From assembly GCA_950295325.1 (NCBI GenBank), contig OX485803.1:48435554-48499553 (forward strand): 64,000 nt of DNA, written 5' to 3'. The stretch's first letter is position 1, and each line of letters opens with the position of its first letter. The stretch is from Polytrichum commune (taxonomy: Eukaryota > Streptophyta > Polytrichopsida > Polytrichales > Polytrichaceae). The notes beneath the pieces are model-generated. The model worked only from the letters and a program-made list of their open reading frames with translations, had not been told where the DNA came from and made no database searches. The translations under genes were made by a program, and so were the position numbers. Of the stretch, positions 1 through 13,884 are shown piece by piece.

Positions 1-209
1 AGAAATAAAATGTGTGATGCACTAATTATTGGCTTGCCCTTTGAATATTACTTTGTTCCTTCCATGTAGCTTCAAGTAATCAAATATTGAAAGATATCCT
101 CTTCATAGCAAGTGAATCAGACAATAGAAGAAAAAATCAAGTTCATCCAACAAAGTAAATTACACTCCAAATCTCTAGTTTAAACTAGTGTGGGCCGCAT
201 TAAGTGTTT

Positions 210-232
210 CCCCCCCCCCCCGGGGGGGGGGG
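210..232. repeat. Poly-C/poly-G perfect palindrome
   Basis: Twelve C are followed directly by eleven G. This forms a homopolymer hairpin. It is the only back-to-back C/G tract in the window, although single C or G runs recur at many other places. Confidence 0.9.
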
Positions 233-672
233 AATTGATGTGCTTGACATTTTTATTTCATTCTACTTATAAGGTACTTGAACTAGTAGTCAAGGTGATG
301 TTCGGAAGCCTACATGGAGACTCAAGGAAAGATCCATGGTTTTGGGTTAGACGCCATGACTAGACAATTAGAGTGGCCACATTGGTTGATTCCAAATTAA
401 TTTTCCACCCGCACTTTAGTGTAGGACAATTTAGTGGACTTGTGAGCTAATTTAAGTTGTGTATTACCAAAACTCCAACTTGTTACATTTCTCTATCATT
501 CACTTCATCAATGTATACAACCTACCTTATATGAAGTTGGAAGCCATTGAAAGATGGGTAGGTAAGACCATTGCAAGTTCACAATTTGCAGGGTTACTTG
601 TGCACACACAATGACATGTCAAACCATTTAATTTTCAAATACACTGAATATGGTAAACAATGTGAGCAGATG

Positions 673-895
673 ACTACACTGTTTATGGTATTTAGTGTCG
701 CTTACTATGTGGAACTAAGCAAGGTGATAACTTCTCGCTATAGATTTCATTTGTTACCCACAAATTAAATAGGCTATATGGTCAATATACAACATAAATG
801 ACTTTACTTCACAAAAATTACATTCTTAGCAAAATGTTATAGGATTGTGTAACTCCAAATAGTAAGTGACACTAAATACCATAACTGGTGTGGTG
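673..895. mobile_element. Short MITE with about 35-bp inverted ends
   Basis: The left end contains TTTATGGTATTTAGTGTC followed by GCTTACTAT. The right end (about 860-895) is the reverse complement with few changes. Nothing codes between them. The same end sequence occurs at 8,870 and 9,640, and degenerate single copies near 47,305 and 56,810, so it is a dispersed family in this genome. The target duplication is not resolved. Confidence 0.6.
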
Positions 896-1864
896 TACCT
901 GAGCAACCCATAGTTACACCATCATGCATGAAATATTGTGGAACCCAAGTTACACATGTCATGCACCGGTGATGTAGCCACCTCCTTCCCCTAGGTTAGA
1001 AGTCATTCAAATGCACACTATTTTTAATCCAATAGTTCTATTGTAACCTACAACATGAACCCATGATGTTCAAACATGTGGATTGATGAGGAGTGTGCTT
1101 ACAGAATAAATCCCCAATGTATTAGTGTGAAAATTAGCTCAATAGTGTGGCCTGCAGTAATGCAATTTATTCACAATGAGCCAGTGGATACTTGAAGCCT
1201 AAGAGGCAATCAATCTCGGAAGTTGATCAACATTCTCAGAGCAAAGAAAAGTGATTGGTAGCAAGGGCTGTGCCTTCTTCAACAAGCTTTTTGGTGTAAA
1301 TAACTGTAGTGATAAGTGTATATCCCAGTACCAGCTAGCATAATCTCTTCCAACTGCTGATTACATGCATTACCATTGTGTATGCATGTATCTCACACTA
1401 GGGTATATTGATGTTCAGATTGTTTTACAAAGATCTCCTTTGATGGATAGGCTTCTTTCATTACTGTATAAATAACAAAGCCATGATTAAGGAATATGGG
1501 CAGTTTAATAGTACTAGGAAAACCTTGAAATGAAAATTAAATTGCTACACTATCTTCAATATAATTCTTCATTAAAATCTATATAAAACATTGTCCAAAA
1601 CTTCCAAAAGAGCATAATTTCTGTAACAAGGAAATAAAACAGATACCAATACTTGTCTTTGTGTCTTTCTGCAAAATGGACCACCTGAAGGTGGAAGAGG
1701 ACCAGCAAATATCCTACAAGACTCATTTATACATGACTAATGGAAGTTTTTCTGCACCCTCTAAGCCTTGGATTGCTCCACTAAGGGTCAGGAAGGCATT
1801 TCACAGTAAGAAGACAAGATTGGTAATCTGCTCAAGAAAAATAAATGGATTGTACACTCTATAG

Positions 1865-4800
1865 CTAGTTGATGAACCAGTTGCGAACATAATCAAGTGG
1901 ACGTTCCAGAACTGGTGCAAACCGGTGAATCAGAGGGTTGGCTCGACCACCTATGTTTGACCAAGTTTGCTGATGGTACCTGGCAGAGGCTGGTGCCCTG
2001 TAGAAAAGCTTCAACAGCTGGTAAACCACCAAAAGGTAACACTTGTTAATAGGGTCAAAAGCATCGTAATTGAATTTCAACCATAATGGGTTGTTCCTTC
2101 CTAGATGTGAGCAGGTGACTCAATCAGGTGTCCAACTTTATTCCGGGGCACAGAAGAGTTCTGCAGAAGCCTCCTTATTCTGGTGTTGTAATATTTCAAG
2201 CTAGGCTTTAAGCACAAACATCATTTGATAGCTTCCTAAGGGGACTAGTGTTTGGAGGGTAGATGACCAACCTGCCAGTAGATCAAGGCTAGCACAATGT
2301 TTCGTTGTGGGCTGCAGGACACAAATTTTATTAGTCAACTTAGTCTTTGCCATTTAACAGTGATTGATATACTAATGACTCTGCAAGGAAATAAAGTGAT
2401 ATCCTGCTTTGTGCTTTGCTTCATGACAAGGAGTGCGCACCTGAGGTATCTAACTTAGTACATTCAAGTGAAAACCTCACGTAAGAACTTCATAGGAACT
2501 TCATCCATGTTCTTGGACCCATGATGAGCCTTATTCTGGATAACATCAAGCTTATGTCCAATACCACAGAACTCCAATTCAAGACCAGACAGAGGAGCCT
2601 CATAAAGACTCCCTATCCTCAACACACCTGCATATAGAGAGAACTATTCAAGATCTTGGAAACAATAAAAACAACGAGTCGTGAAGAATAAAACTTACGT
2701 GAGAATCAAGAAAATCAGGGTGAAGCCGAGGCCAATCTCTGCATTGGCACTTGTCATGTACAACATTGTGCGATTCGTTGTCAGAAACTCGCAAGGTCTT
2801 TGAAGATACCTCCTGTTCACCCCAACCAATAGATTGGATTTTCTGTAAGTGCACAGATAGACCATGAAGTAACATCAAGGCAGCAGCTTGCATGTTATAT
2901 CAATCCACGCTGAGCTACAACAGAATCATCAGAATGAGCCTGCAGTAGTACTATGTATGTAGACACTAGAAAGAAGCCTCAAGACCATCAAACTACCCAT
3001 TGCTTGTGAATATTTTCCCAGAATGGTGGCAAAGTCTTCCAGGTTGAAGTGTTTGGTACCACGAGGCTAGATACTTACTTATAAAGCTGGGTATTGTTGA
3101 AATTTCCTTGAAGGTAGAACACCACTTGCTCCAATGAACGACAAAGCACAGGGATGACCGCAACTGCATGTACCAGGACTTAGAAACATTACTCTAATCT
3201 AAGATGTATAAACTCCAGTAAAAAAAAACAAGACCATGGCCTGTATCAGCCGACTTTGTGCATGAAAGAGAATTGCAACAACTTATTAATCTCCAGGGCT
3301 TCAAAACATGACAGTTCTCCCATTTCACAGTCTAGTTGTATAAATTCAAGGAAAGGGATCATCACTTACATTTAATGGGGCTCCATGAGGAGAAAAATAG
3401 GAGGGAGAATATCAGTGGCAAAAAATCTTTGGATGGTAATATTGACTGCAACCATTGTTGCAGACCTTCCATGTTCCATGTGCGCGGTCTCTGCACACAA
3501 ATCTTACCCTTCTTTAGCAATTTGTCAATCAATCCATATATACCTGTTTGTGGCACTATTTAGTTGAGATACAGAGTATGCATCGCACTGTTCTAATCTC
3601 ATAATCGTCATGTGCCCATCTTCAAGGTTTTCTGTATGATTACAAGATGCAGTTTTGATGACAATTGAAGCAGCCTGTGCTCTTAATCAAATCTTGAGTA
3701 AGATATTTCTTTGAATGGTGTAAAGACACAATGAAAAGGCTGTAACATGAAGAATTCAAGCACATCCATTCTGATTCATAAACGGCACTATAGTCCCTTA
3801 CTGTTCATCAACACACTAAAGAACACCATCTATGTATTCCTTCTACATTGTGTTCCAAACAAAGTATCTACCATTTCTTATTGAAGTAAAACGCAAGTGA
3901 ATGGAAACTGCATAACAAATTCCAAAATATGTACAGAGCTGTAACCTTATTCAATACAAGCAGCCTTTGCTTGACCGCATGAAAAACATCGACCAACAGT
4001 CACTTGAACATAGAGGTTGAGAAAGCTGTGGAGGTTACAAAACTTTCACATGGAAGATACTACACTTTAATACATTTCAAAATGGCACAAGTTTCATGCA
4101 ACTTGGATCCTACTGCCAAATTGGAACTGTTGACAAATGGTACTTTTAAAATTTGAAAGCATCATAAATGCAGTGTGTGACCAATGTTAATTGTAATTTT
4201 ATGTTGCATTTTTGGAACAAGCCAGTTCAAACAAAATTAAATATTAAACAAAATCATGATGAACCAAAACATAAATATGAATATTCAAGTGTTCACAATT
4301 AAGATAAACATTGAGTCCCACATAACTCAATTAATGTATCTCATTTCTATACCTTGAGAGTTTCTTGAATAGGGATTGACCTTTGTACACTTTCAAAAAT
4401 ACAAACGCCATGTTGATTGGACAAGATACAAAAGTATGGAATCATTCAAAAGTTATCATCTGCACCACCTTCACTACTGCTTACACCAATTTGGGTATTC
4501 AACTATTTACGGAATAACAATTCATCAACCAAATCTTCAAAAAGACTGCCCAAGGTGCTGTAAGAAATTGGTTGCCTGACATGTCACATAGCAAGAGTTT
4601 AATTGAGTTGGTTTGGGGTCCGAATTAGGTCTTTCTAAAATGAGAATTTGAGAACATACCCGAATTTGCTGATACAGACCATGAGCACATGAAATCGCTG
4701 AACCCACCAATGACAAGCGATAGGCCCTATCCGAAAGACCTCGTGGCGAGAAAGGGAAAAATGCCACCAATGCCATCACTACAACCTGCAGAAATAATTT

Positions 4801-7359
4801 AGTCATTTCTACTGTGGTTCTTGACTATGACCCACAATGTCTACCATCAGGAGGTTGAAGAAAGGAATACTCAAAGAGGGCTTAAGAGATACCCAAGCAT
4901 TATTCAGGAATTGGAAGGTCTTCTGGTCAAGCCTCAACATGCTATTAGCCTGAGGGGAAGCTCGGGGTGTAGGCCGAGGTGGGACACTTCCTCCTGTGCT
5001 CCGAGCTTGACTACCTGGACCACCACAGCTCATAAGTCCATGATGAAGTTCATATCCACGATATCTTTTAGCTGCAACTACAGAACACTAGCACACTAGA
5101 TCTCCTGGTAAGGAACTCACATGAGATCGTGCACAGCAGCAATGTATTACAAATTTAAGTAATCAGTAATGCTATAAGGATTCTCATGACAATTAAGTCT
5201 TATTTTTTATAGACATCAAGCAATGATATAGGGGAAGTTTGAGGGCACAGCTTCAAGCACAAAGTTGATGAGAGGGTTTTTATTACCCGTTCGATAGTAC
5301 TGCTGCAACTGATATAATTATGAATGTCTTCAGCCAAGTGTACAGAGGCTCAAAATATAAGCAAGAGGGTGTATTGTCTAATTGGAACTTGATGAGATTG
5401 TATTTGTAGAGGCCTTATTAGAAGAAATGATGCCCACTAATACAAATCAGAAGGTTTAGATACCTGTATTGACTGGCCGTTGTTGTGTTGATGAGGCCAC
5501 ACGAGATGCAGAGCTGTCTTTCAGACTTGAGAGGGGCTCCACCTCAAGCTCTGCATCCTGTGTAAGGTACAAGTAAAACATCCTCGTAAGATTTCATATC
5601 AATAAAACCTTATGCTTGAAGGTGGAAAAAGTAAGACGGTGAATTCTATGAAACTTCAGAAAGAGAAGTATGTCAATACGAATGAGTAAATCTCCTATAT
5701 TGACCAAGAGATCATAAACAACACATAAAGGATAGTACCCACCCTTGTACTCAGGCTCATAACATGACTATATCGACAAACTATCATCACTAAAACCTGA
5801 AGAACTGTACTCATCACCAAAGACTTCACAAAAGAAGCTCACACAAACTCAAATACAAGAGTACTATATCACAAGGGTCACGTCATCCAGGGACGATGAC
5901 AGATTATGTGTTCCTATCCCTATAAACAAGGATCCATGATGAGTTTAGGACTTCATAAGGAGAGCTAGCAGATGCTAAGATTACTACCCTTAAAAGTGAC
6001 TGGACTTGAGACATATCCACACTAATGGATTGAGACCAGATGAGTTCAGGCTTTTCTTCAACAGGCAATGCAAGTATATGCTCCAACAAGAAAGAGTAAA
6101 TCGTATTGAACCCCTTGATGTAATTATTGATATGTGGAGTTTCTTTAGGCAGCAGTTCGAGACTCCAGACAGCAATTACCCAGCACACACGTGTATCCAA
6201 TCATTTACATCTTCCATGATACCAAATCCCCTTCAAATGTGGATCTTAGAGAAGCTGGCCTCCAGTACCCTTTTTTTATATGGATGTCTTACGGATGTCT
6301 TATCAAATTCCAGCTGACTAATTCAGTTAGACGAGAGGTCGTTTCAATAATTCTAGATTTTCTGATACACAAAACAGAAAATAGGAAAATTTCATGTGTA
6401 GGGACATAATGAAGTGCAGAGGAGACTCTGCTTGCCAAGATTTGGTGTGTGAAATTAAGTTACTTATAGAGATGTTGCTTATTTCCAATATTCAACAAGG
6501 TGGCTCACACCTGAACCAAGGGTCAAGTGCACGCACACCTTATAAGCTGCCAGGAGTAACCTTCCAAGGATGAGGGCGCCGTACCATCCTTAATTATTCA
6601 AAAAGCCATTAAAAAGCCATAATGGTGTTTCTCAAGGGATAGGTATGCTCCGCCAGACTACTCTCGCAATTTACAGACTGAGGGCTACATGAGGGAACCT
6701 CTAAATAGTACTATACTCTCGAAGACAAACAACTTCGAAATCCTCTGTTGCCAAGGAATTAATTTCCCCGGAACTGAGTTCCCAGACATAACCGGTTTCT
6801 AGGAATATCTCGCTCGCCATCATGGCAACTTTTGGTTGGTTGAGAGCAAGGGGTTAATTTGCCGTACTCAGGGAGTCCCATCTCCAACCCTAACGCCGAA
6901 CCTACCCAACTCGATGTTTTATGTATATACTGTAGCAATGTGTATGTACACGATGACAGTAGCCAATTTAAGTAAGCACATTCCAACCATTCATGCAGCC
7001 ATTGCAGTGTGCTCATAAAGTAAGAAGCACTCCAAAACCTTAAACCTAATTTTCCTGTCTCATCTTTGTCGTAAAATTACAAACCGATACTAGAATCTCC
7101 TTCACCTAATAAAAGCGAAATGATTTTGATCACCGAGCGAACGATGGTGATATCTATTGATTCTCTGAGGTTTCAAGACGAAGCTTACAATATAGCGCTG
7201 ATAGAACTTGAGCTGGAAATGGCGTTTAACATCAGGGCGATCGATCATCTGCTGCGGAATTAGCACATTGGACCAGTAATCAGCCCAGCGCGAGTCACTC
7301 TCATATTTATAGCCCTCCGCTGCTGCTCGTTTCTGCGCCTGCGTCTCCGGGGCCGCCAT
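1865..7359 (-). CDS. TMEM33/Pom33-like ER membrane protein, 9 exons
   Basis: Nine exons (high to low): 7359-7189, 5557-5464, 5071-4893, 4785-4660, 3490-3370, 3178-3079, 2812-2699, 2311-2272, 2017-1865. All junctions are GT-AG, phases agree, and the lengths sum to 1,098 nt, giving 365 aa. The N-terminus (SRWADYWSNVLIP, FYQRYI then DAELEVEPL) is followed by a Ser/Pro-rich linker. Hydrophobic segments then begin at VVVMALVAFF (about residue 150), PLIFSLLFF, LVHAVAVIPVLCRSL, AEIGLGFTLIFLIL and NIVLALIYWQLLKL. The tail is HRFAPVLERPLDYVRNWF. Order and motifs fit the plant branch of the TMEM33/Pom33 family, which sits in the ER and nuclear envelope, shapes membranes and contacts nuclear pores. The family call is from remembered motifs. 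The gene structure is well supported by phase agreement. Confidence 0.8.
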
Positions 7360-7720
7360 CGCTCACATCCACTAAACCTCCAACAAACTTCGACCTCTGT
7401 TTCCAAAAACAAAACAAAATTCACCTCCACGCAACAACCGCAGCCCAAAAAATTCTCAACGTCCACGAACACAACAGATATGATTTCTTCCCGCTCGATC
7501 TGGTGTCCGAAGACCGGAGCTTCGTCGGAACGCTCGAATCTCTGACTCGAAGTCCCTCTCGGACTTCTGTCTCTCTCTCTCAACTCGCTCCTTCCTTTCC
7601 TCTAAAATCTAGCTCAGTGATAGATTTCAGGCTTCTTCTCCACGTATCCCTCCTCCCCCCTTCTCTTTTGATATCTAGCCCAGGAGTAGATTTCAGCGCC
7701 CTCTTTGTTTTCTGAATGCA
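7360..7720 (-). promoter_or_regulatory. 5' leader/promoter of TMEM33-like gene
   Basis: This CT/GA-rich stretch lies directly upstream of the TMEM33-like start codon at 7359 and looks like a plant 5' untranslated leader. ORFs seen here in other frames are low complexity. No TATA box stands out. Confidence 0.4.
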
Positions 7721-8864
7721 GTCTTCTGATGGCTGTTATTGGTTCCTCTCCCAACATATTTCATCCAAGAGCAGCAGAGGTATCAGACCTTGTCATCCAT
7801 AGAGATGCGATATCATCCATAGTTTTCAAATTCTGTCCATGAGTTGCTTAGTTATGATAGATAACCATCTTTGAGTAGGTGAATTATTCGCCGCTCCCAC
7901 ATTCGTCATCCAATCTCCTCTCATTGGTTATGTAGTCTATGGATAGTATGATTTTTTTGATGAAATGAATGCAGAAGCTCGAGGATATCCTATGCATGAG
8001 AGAGAGACTCAAACATCACGCTTCATTTTTGGGTATAGAAGAAGGACAGTTGTGAACCTAACACATGGTTATGGGGTCCTATGCATGACATAGGGTGGAC
8101 CTCTACCACCTTGAGTTGTATATATAGGTCTCCACCTCTTCTTTATATATTTTATCTTTCTCCTCAAATAAGATAGTACACATGTACCTGAACTGTGAGC
8201 CCGTTTATGTATTGAAAGTCAATTTACAAAGTGGATGCTTATCAATACACAAGTCCTAAGTGGGATAGGTCATGATGGTCAAAATCAATGTTGCATGGGT
8301 CCATGTTTGGAGGTCGTGGTCCAGTGCATTGAAAAACACGGCCCGACATTAGACCTAGCCCATGCAATGCTTGATTAAGGGGTACGGTGCTTAGCTATGC
8401 ATGCCACAAGAACTATAGTAGTCTTGTCTACCTACTTAATGACATGGTCCTAGGCTAATCCTGGATAAGGATAAGTGGTTTTTCTACAATTTGAAGGTCA
8501 CTTATAAGGAGCTGCAAACTTCATTTTGGAACACTTGTCATGAATGTATGAAAATTCTTGACACAAAACCCAAAGATCACATTCAAATGGTTCAGTCTTC
8601 TATACATGGTCATGAGCTCCATGTAAGCATTTGCATAGTAATAAGATTTCAAAACATGTTCATAAAATAAAGATGACATTAGCTCGGGTTGATATTTTGT
8701 GTGTACATATATAAAAATGTAGATTACATGACATATCTTAGGAAAGATAGGAAAACATGGTCATATGTTGACAAAGTGAACAACATTTGATCTGGAAACT
8801 AACAACTTGTCATCTGTTTCATCAATAATTGCCTAGTTTGAAAATATTTCTATGCATACTTAAG
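7721..8864. other. Intergenic, nothing recognised
   Basis: AT-rich sequence between the TMEM33-like gene and the next MITE. I see no conserved coding segment, RNA gene or clear repeat structure. Confidence 0.5.
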
Positions 8865-9667
8865 CACACTACACCATTTATGGTATTTAGTCCCATATGT
8901 ATTATAGTGTCACTTACCCTATTTTGAGATGTATGCTAGGCTAAACTAACAATCAACAACTTTGTCATTAGTGTCACACAAGTGCGCTTACTACTATCTT
9001 GGCATGAGTTTGTTCAATAAATTGGTATCTCGGTAATTCTAGACATTCCAAACAAAACCATTGAATGGGCTAGGTCTAATAGGGATTGACATCATCCCCC
9101 GAATCCCCTTAATATTGTAACTTCTTCCCACAACTTTGTTGTTGTGCATCATATGTGGCTTCTATTGTTTTTCTATGATCATGCATTTATGATCGTGTGT
9201 ATGAACAATGTTTTTGTTTGTTATCACATAATGCGTGAATAATTCCATACTATCCAAAAGTCCGGAGTTACGTAAATACTAGTTTATAGTGTTATGAGAT
9301 GTTTGCTAAGTTAGTACATAATGGTCTACAAATAGACTAGAAGTTTACACAAATGTTGACACCTAATATGCTCCAGAATGTCTTCCTCTTGCATACTAAA
9401 ATGTAAACACATGACACTTGCCATTATGCTCAATAATATCTTCCCCCTTGTATACCAAAACACAAGATTATCATCTTAAGTATCCCGATACAGTCCTACG
9501 CTAAATCTCATCATATAAATAATTCATCACTTCAAAAAGTTACTTATCTTGATGAATATTGTCATGTTGACAATTAACAAATGTGACACTTTGAGACCTC
9601 AAGGCATCTAGTTTAGATTATTCACCAATAGACTTGTGCGTGGCACTAAATACCATAAACCGTGTGA
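8865..9667. mobile_element. About 800-bp MITE-like element, same family as 673-895
   Basis: The left end near 8,868 reads CACTACACC then ATTTATGGTATTTAGT. The right end near 9,643-9,667 is the inverted form (CACTAAATACCATAAAC, CGTGTG). The interior is non-coding. It is a longer relative of the 673-895 element. Confidence 0.5.
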
Positions 9668-11593
9668 TAATACACACACCAAATTTGAAAGGGAATTGAA
9701 ACCAGAATGTATAGGATAAACATTTCTTATGAATTATTGAGGTACAATGTTGTAAACATCGAATTAAGACGATTTCAAGTCTTCAAAATATTTATGAATA
9801 GAGAAAATTACTCCCAATAGCTTTTTATTTGTTGGGAGAGAAATGCCAGTTGAGATTGTCAATCAACTTGTCTTTCTTTAATGTAGTGGGCCTGTTGGGA
9901 GGCCGGCTATGAGCTCAAAGGAGAAGGAAAACTAGTATAATAATCTCAAATCCCTTTCTCCGGGTATAAAGAGAACTGCAAATACCAACAACTACCCAAG
10001 CAATGGTGACTAATTAAGCTGCTCACATGCATGATTGGTTGGTGCCCATGATGAAGATGAAAGTTTGAATTATTGGAACTCAATTAATACTAGATAGAAC
10101 TTGTGTATGTGTTTGTTACATATTCCTTTCGTAAGATGAATTCACAAAAGTGCAAACTCAATTTCATGTGTTGACGAATCGATTTAGCAATAGGTTCTAC
10201 CAATTACAATGGAATCATGAACTGAGTTCAATATATAGACAATCAATTTCAATTTTTATTTTCAACCAATCTCATTACATGTTGTGAACAATTTCATGAT
10301 TTGGTATCACAACTTCACAAAATCAATTTCATGGCATGGAGAACTTTCTTTCACAAAGAATGGTACATCATGTATGAGATTCTTTATTAATTTATTTCTC
10401 CCCACGACTAGCTTTACCAAAATTTTGAATGACCTCTCTTATCCAACCTTGGACCATGACTATAATGATTGGTTGTACATCACCATTAATATGACCTAAT
10501 TATGTTTGATGATTTTGAAGATTATTTTGTTAGACACGGTTAATTGATGTGTCCAAATATCCATTATGCAGCATTGAGAAATGGACTATATGATGGCATA
10601 TGGAAATAGATGTGTCCAACATCATCAAAAGCTTGTTGTATTTCACGACATTTGTGAAATGGGACATTTTCCATGAAGATGACCCTTTGTCTATCATGGC
10701 TAGGAATGACCTTGGTCTGAATGAATTCAAAGAACTTGTTTGTATTATAGGCACCAAGTGTGACATCGTGTGTAATGACTCCTGCACGACCAACTACAAC
10801 CACCAAAGATACATGAAATGAAGTTGCTAGAGGTAAAGGTCCATTGTCATGAAATTAAAGTCCGCTACATGTCGTCAAGTCTCTTTAGAAAAATCATGAA
10901 CTAATTCCAAAGGTTCATGGAATTGATAAAAACAAATCTAGTAACATTGGTTGGAAGATTCATGATTCAGAAATAGCTTGGAACCTCGTGAAATCGAGTT
11001 AGCTCTTCTATGAAGTCATCCTACCGAAGGAGTAATTCTATCCCTTTAACTGAAAGTAAATTCACCGTGCATTATTTGAGTCAAAGGAACCAATATAGGA
11101 AGATGAAGAGAATGCCGCTTGGGGGTTGTTTGCGAACTGAATGAGAGTCTCATTATTCACAAAAGTTCAACGTCTTGGTGCACAATCATATTCTGAGCAA
11201 TAACACGTAGCCTGGGAAAGAGGATAGGCTGGTAGCAATTGAGATAGACAGGGAAGTTTGAGAAAGAAGGAAGTGCACATAAGTTGATGACCTTGCTCTC
11301 ACCCCAGAGCCTCTAATTTATTGATAAGTAAATTGGTATAATCGAGGTACGTCTCTTGATGCTTTTGGTCAAGATACTGGAACATCAACCACTTGGTTGG
11401 TTATACATCTACTCCTCTAGAAATGCTTAAGGTCACTGAAGATCATTCAGTTTAAGCTCCCTCGGACTCCTCGAATTCCGACATAGGTATTCAATCACAT
11501 TGGAGAGACACAAATGTCAAGGGTATGTAACCCACTTGCCAGATCACTACTAACTTTTCAATGTGCAGCTGAGCCATATATATTCGTTCCCGC
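9668..11593. other. Intergenic with transposase relic
   Basis: Apart from the mariner-type relic at 10,540-10,806, no gene is supported. The flanks are AT-rich. An inverted relative of the 10.2-10.4 kb sequence (an oppositely oriented patch with shared phrases such as AATTTCATGATTTGGTA) occurs near 23.3-23.46 kb, so this is repeat-derived DNA. Confidence 0.45.
10540..10806 (-). pseudogene. Dead Tc1/mariner-IS630-type transposase fragment
   Basis: The minus-strand frame reads VVVVGRAGVITHDV, NTNKFFEFIQTKVIP, VIFMENVPFHKC, PSYSPFLNAA, stop, WIFGHIN. This matches the end of the DDE_3 catalytic core, whose usual form is DNxxxH followed by YSPxLNPxE. Here the aspartate of the DN motif has become Glu (FMENVPFH), and the codon for the final catalytic Glu has become TAA at 10,564-10,566. 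The N-terminal helix-turn-helix part and the first Asp region are missing. It is a degraded relic, not a working gene. Confidence 0.75.
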
Positions 11594-12157
11594 TTAATTC
11601 CAATACATAACCTCATTTTTGATGCCGGTGACATTACTGGTGGCATCGCCGCTTGCGTAACTCTGGACAACGAATCCTTTCGCTGCGAGGAAGTCACCGG
11701 TGCCACCCAAGATCGCCAAGCTCCGTGTTGGCTGGAAGAGGTCCGTGGCGCCCACAACGATGAAGGTCCCGTTCACATATTTGCTCTTACCCTCGATCAC
11801 CAATGTCCCGTCAATGTGGAAGTCGAGAACCAAGAAGATCACTCCACTTGTTCCATTCCCTTTCTCGCTAGCGGTCCCATACACCGTTCCCACGCTCGTA
11901 GATGTGGTACTGGCGCCCGATGTCAGAGGTTGGGCTTCCACAGCCAACATTCCCAGAGGAGAGTTGGTGATGGTCACCGTGTTGTCACTCGTTGTGTCCC
12001 CAATCGCCTCCTGCTGGTAGACCACGAATGAACTCATCGGGGGGTTGCAGTTTACACTTGTTGGTCGACAGAGCAACACCCACATGCAGAGCATCAATAC
12101 TGGCGGCATCTTCATGAAGACTGATCTACATGTCGTCTGATCCCCTCGCATGCTCAT
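11594..12157 (-). CDS. Dirigent family protein
   Basis: Single-exon, 187 aa. The first 38 residues contain a hydrophobic stretch (VLMLCMWVLL) consistent with a secretion signal. The core has the dirigent signatures FLVLDFHIDGTLVIEG, FIVVGATDLFQPTRSLAILG, GTGDFLAAKGF and a final Tyr/Trp end. Dirigent proteins are secreted beta-barrels that steer stereoselective coupling of phenoxy radicals in lignan, lignin and related pathways; the substrate here cannot be told. Potential N-glycosylation sites (NGT, NVT) are visible. Length is normal for the family. The first Met was taken; internal Met residues at positions 3 and 15 are alternatives that would still leave the signal. Confidence 0.9.
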   Translation of the reverse strand: MSMRGDQTTCRSVFMKMPPVLMLCMWVLLCRPTSVNCNPPMSSFVVYQQEAIGDTTSDNTVTITNSPLGMLAVEAQPLTSGASTTSTSVGTVYGTASEKGNGTSGVIFLVLDFHIDGTLVIEGKSKYVNGTFIVVGATDLFQPTRSLAILGGTGDFLAAKGFVVQSYASGDATSNVTGIKNEVMYWN

Positions 12158-13849
12158 TGTGAAGATCTAAGGCAACAAAATTACAAGGCACTTCCCTAGC
12201 TAGTTTCTAGCTACACAATGAATGTATACAAGTCTAGTACTAGTGTTGGAGATCGATGCGAAACCTTGCCAAGTGCACCTCTGAAACATGAATGTGACGA
12301 TCATCGCCTCCAAGACGCCGAGCTTTATACTTAGAGGAAGAGAATGGGAGTGAGCAAACATTTGTTGATGTGGAACATCCGTGACCAGAACTCACCTTGC
12401 ATGTTGCAATGATCATGCACTGCAGGGCTTGCTTTTTCACGACCTCCACATTCACAAATACATGTTGTTGTTGGAGTTGTGTTGGCCACCAAGTACTAGA
12501 TTTCCTTACACTTTTTCTTAAAGGTAAACACAAAAAGGGAGGGGGGGTTTTGGTTGTATTGCGCCGTGTTTTTTTAAGCACCATTCAAGTATCTATAATG
12601 AGGATTTCATAGTTTTTGATAGTATATATGGGTATTTGATGGTATACCATTCAGGTCTATACAATGTGCAAGAACTTTCATACCTAGGCAATATCGTCCT
12701 AATATGAATATGGTGTAGAATGGTATTGACTCAAATAATAGTTACTCGAGTACACAAAGATTCTGCCACTTTGACACAATGACCCATCAAATATCAATAT
12801 TTGATGGGATATACAGTTTTTTGATACCCAGGGGTAGCTTTTGTAAACCATTGTTAATGTTGATTGTTGATATCATGCATTCACATATATACAAGACCAA
12901 CACTGGTTAACATTCCCTATACGTAAAATATTCATTACCAAAAGCAACACTATACATAAAATTTATAAACTACACAATAGTTTCATGTATATATATACAT
13001 GAATTCTATAATCTTAGAGTAAATCACCTCTATTATGTACTAAACAAAATATAAATGATTGGTAAAGAAAAAATTGTATAATTTCTTTGTGTTAATGTTC
13101 ATAAATCACTTTTTATTGACAAAGTCATTGCTATATGGCATGGGGATGACATGTGCTACTTCACAAATTAACAAAAATGAATTGTTGGGGGGTGGCAAGT
13201 AACTATGCATGAAATGAACTCTTTTTGTGATAAGCTTGGGAGGGGGAGAGCTCAAGATACATTTACCTCTCTCATCAATTCATACAACCTCATTTATTTA
13301 TACAAAACTAGATAGAATAGTATCCATCGCATACATTGAAAAGTGGCAACAAAATCATGAGGCCGAATGGACAAGGTTCCTCCTAGTGAGTTGTTGACCA
13401 AGATTTGCATTTAGATAGGACTCAGCTAGTCATGTAGAACATCATGATATTCACGTGTGTCCACTATTACAATCTTGTATGATCATGAAACAAGAAGACA
13501 TGAATTGGAGGTCCCACGTACCTTTCTACACTTCCAAAGCTTCTTTTTCTTTGGAAGTAGTGTGGATGATCATAATCGTGAGGGATTTTTTTTGTTTTTT
13601 TTTTTTGGTTGAGATCTAGTGCACCTTTTGATCCAATCATGGCTCTTTAGATTCACATCCTCTCAAACTTGAGTTGATAAACAAACATTGAGTCCACCAC
13701 ACTAAATTCAATGGACAATGTACGGCAGGTAAAAGCATGGTAAAGTAAAACACAAGATGTATCTTGTTAGTTTAATGTAGTCAACACTATAAACGATAAT
13801 AGTGAATCCTATTATGGATACTAATAAGGTAGGTCATAATGTTATAAGA
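12158..13849. other. Intergenic, nothing recognised
   Basis: AT-rich DNA upstream of the dirigent gene. The first few hundred bases must hold its promoter, but I see no clear TATA box or motif. A G-run lies near 12,538-12,547. No other gene is supported. Confidence 0.45.
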
Positions 13850-13877
13850 AATATATATATATATATATATATATATG
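13850..13877. repeat. (TA)n microsatellite
   Basis: An uninterrupted run of TA dinucleotides just left of the large direct repeat that follows. Confidence 0.9.
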
Positions 13878-13884
13878 CAAATTA

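Larger units (their letters stand above)
1..1864. other. Intergenic, MITE-bearing, no gene seen
   Basis: No supported coding region. The stretch is AT-rich. It holds a C12/G11 homopolymer palindrome near 210-232 and a short inverted-repeat element near 673-895. Its right end is the 3' flank of the TMEM33-like gene. Confidence 0.6.
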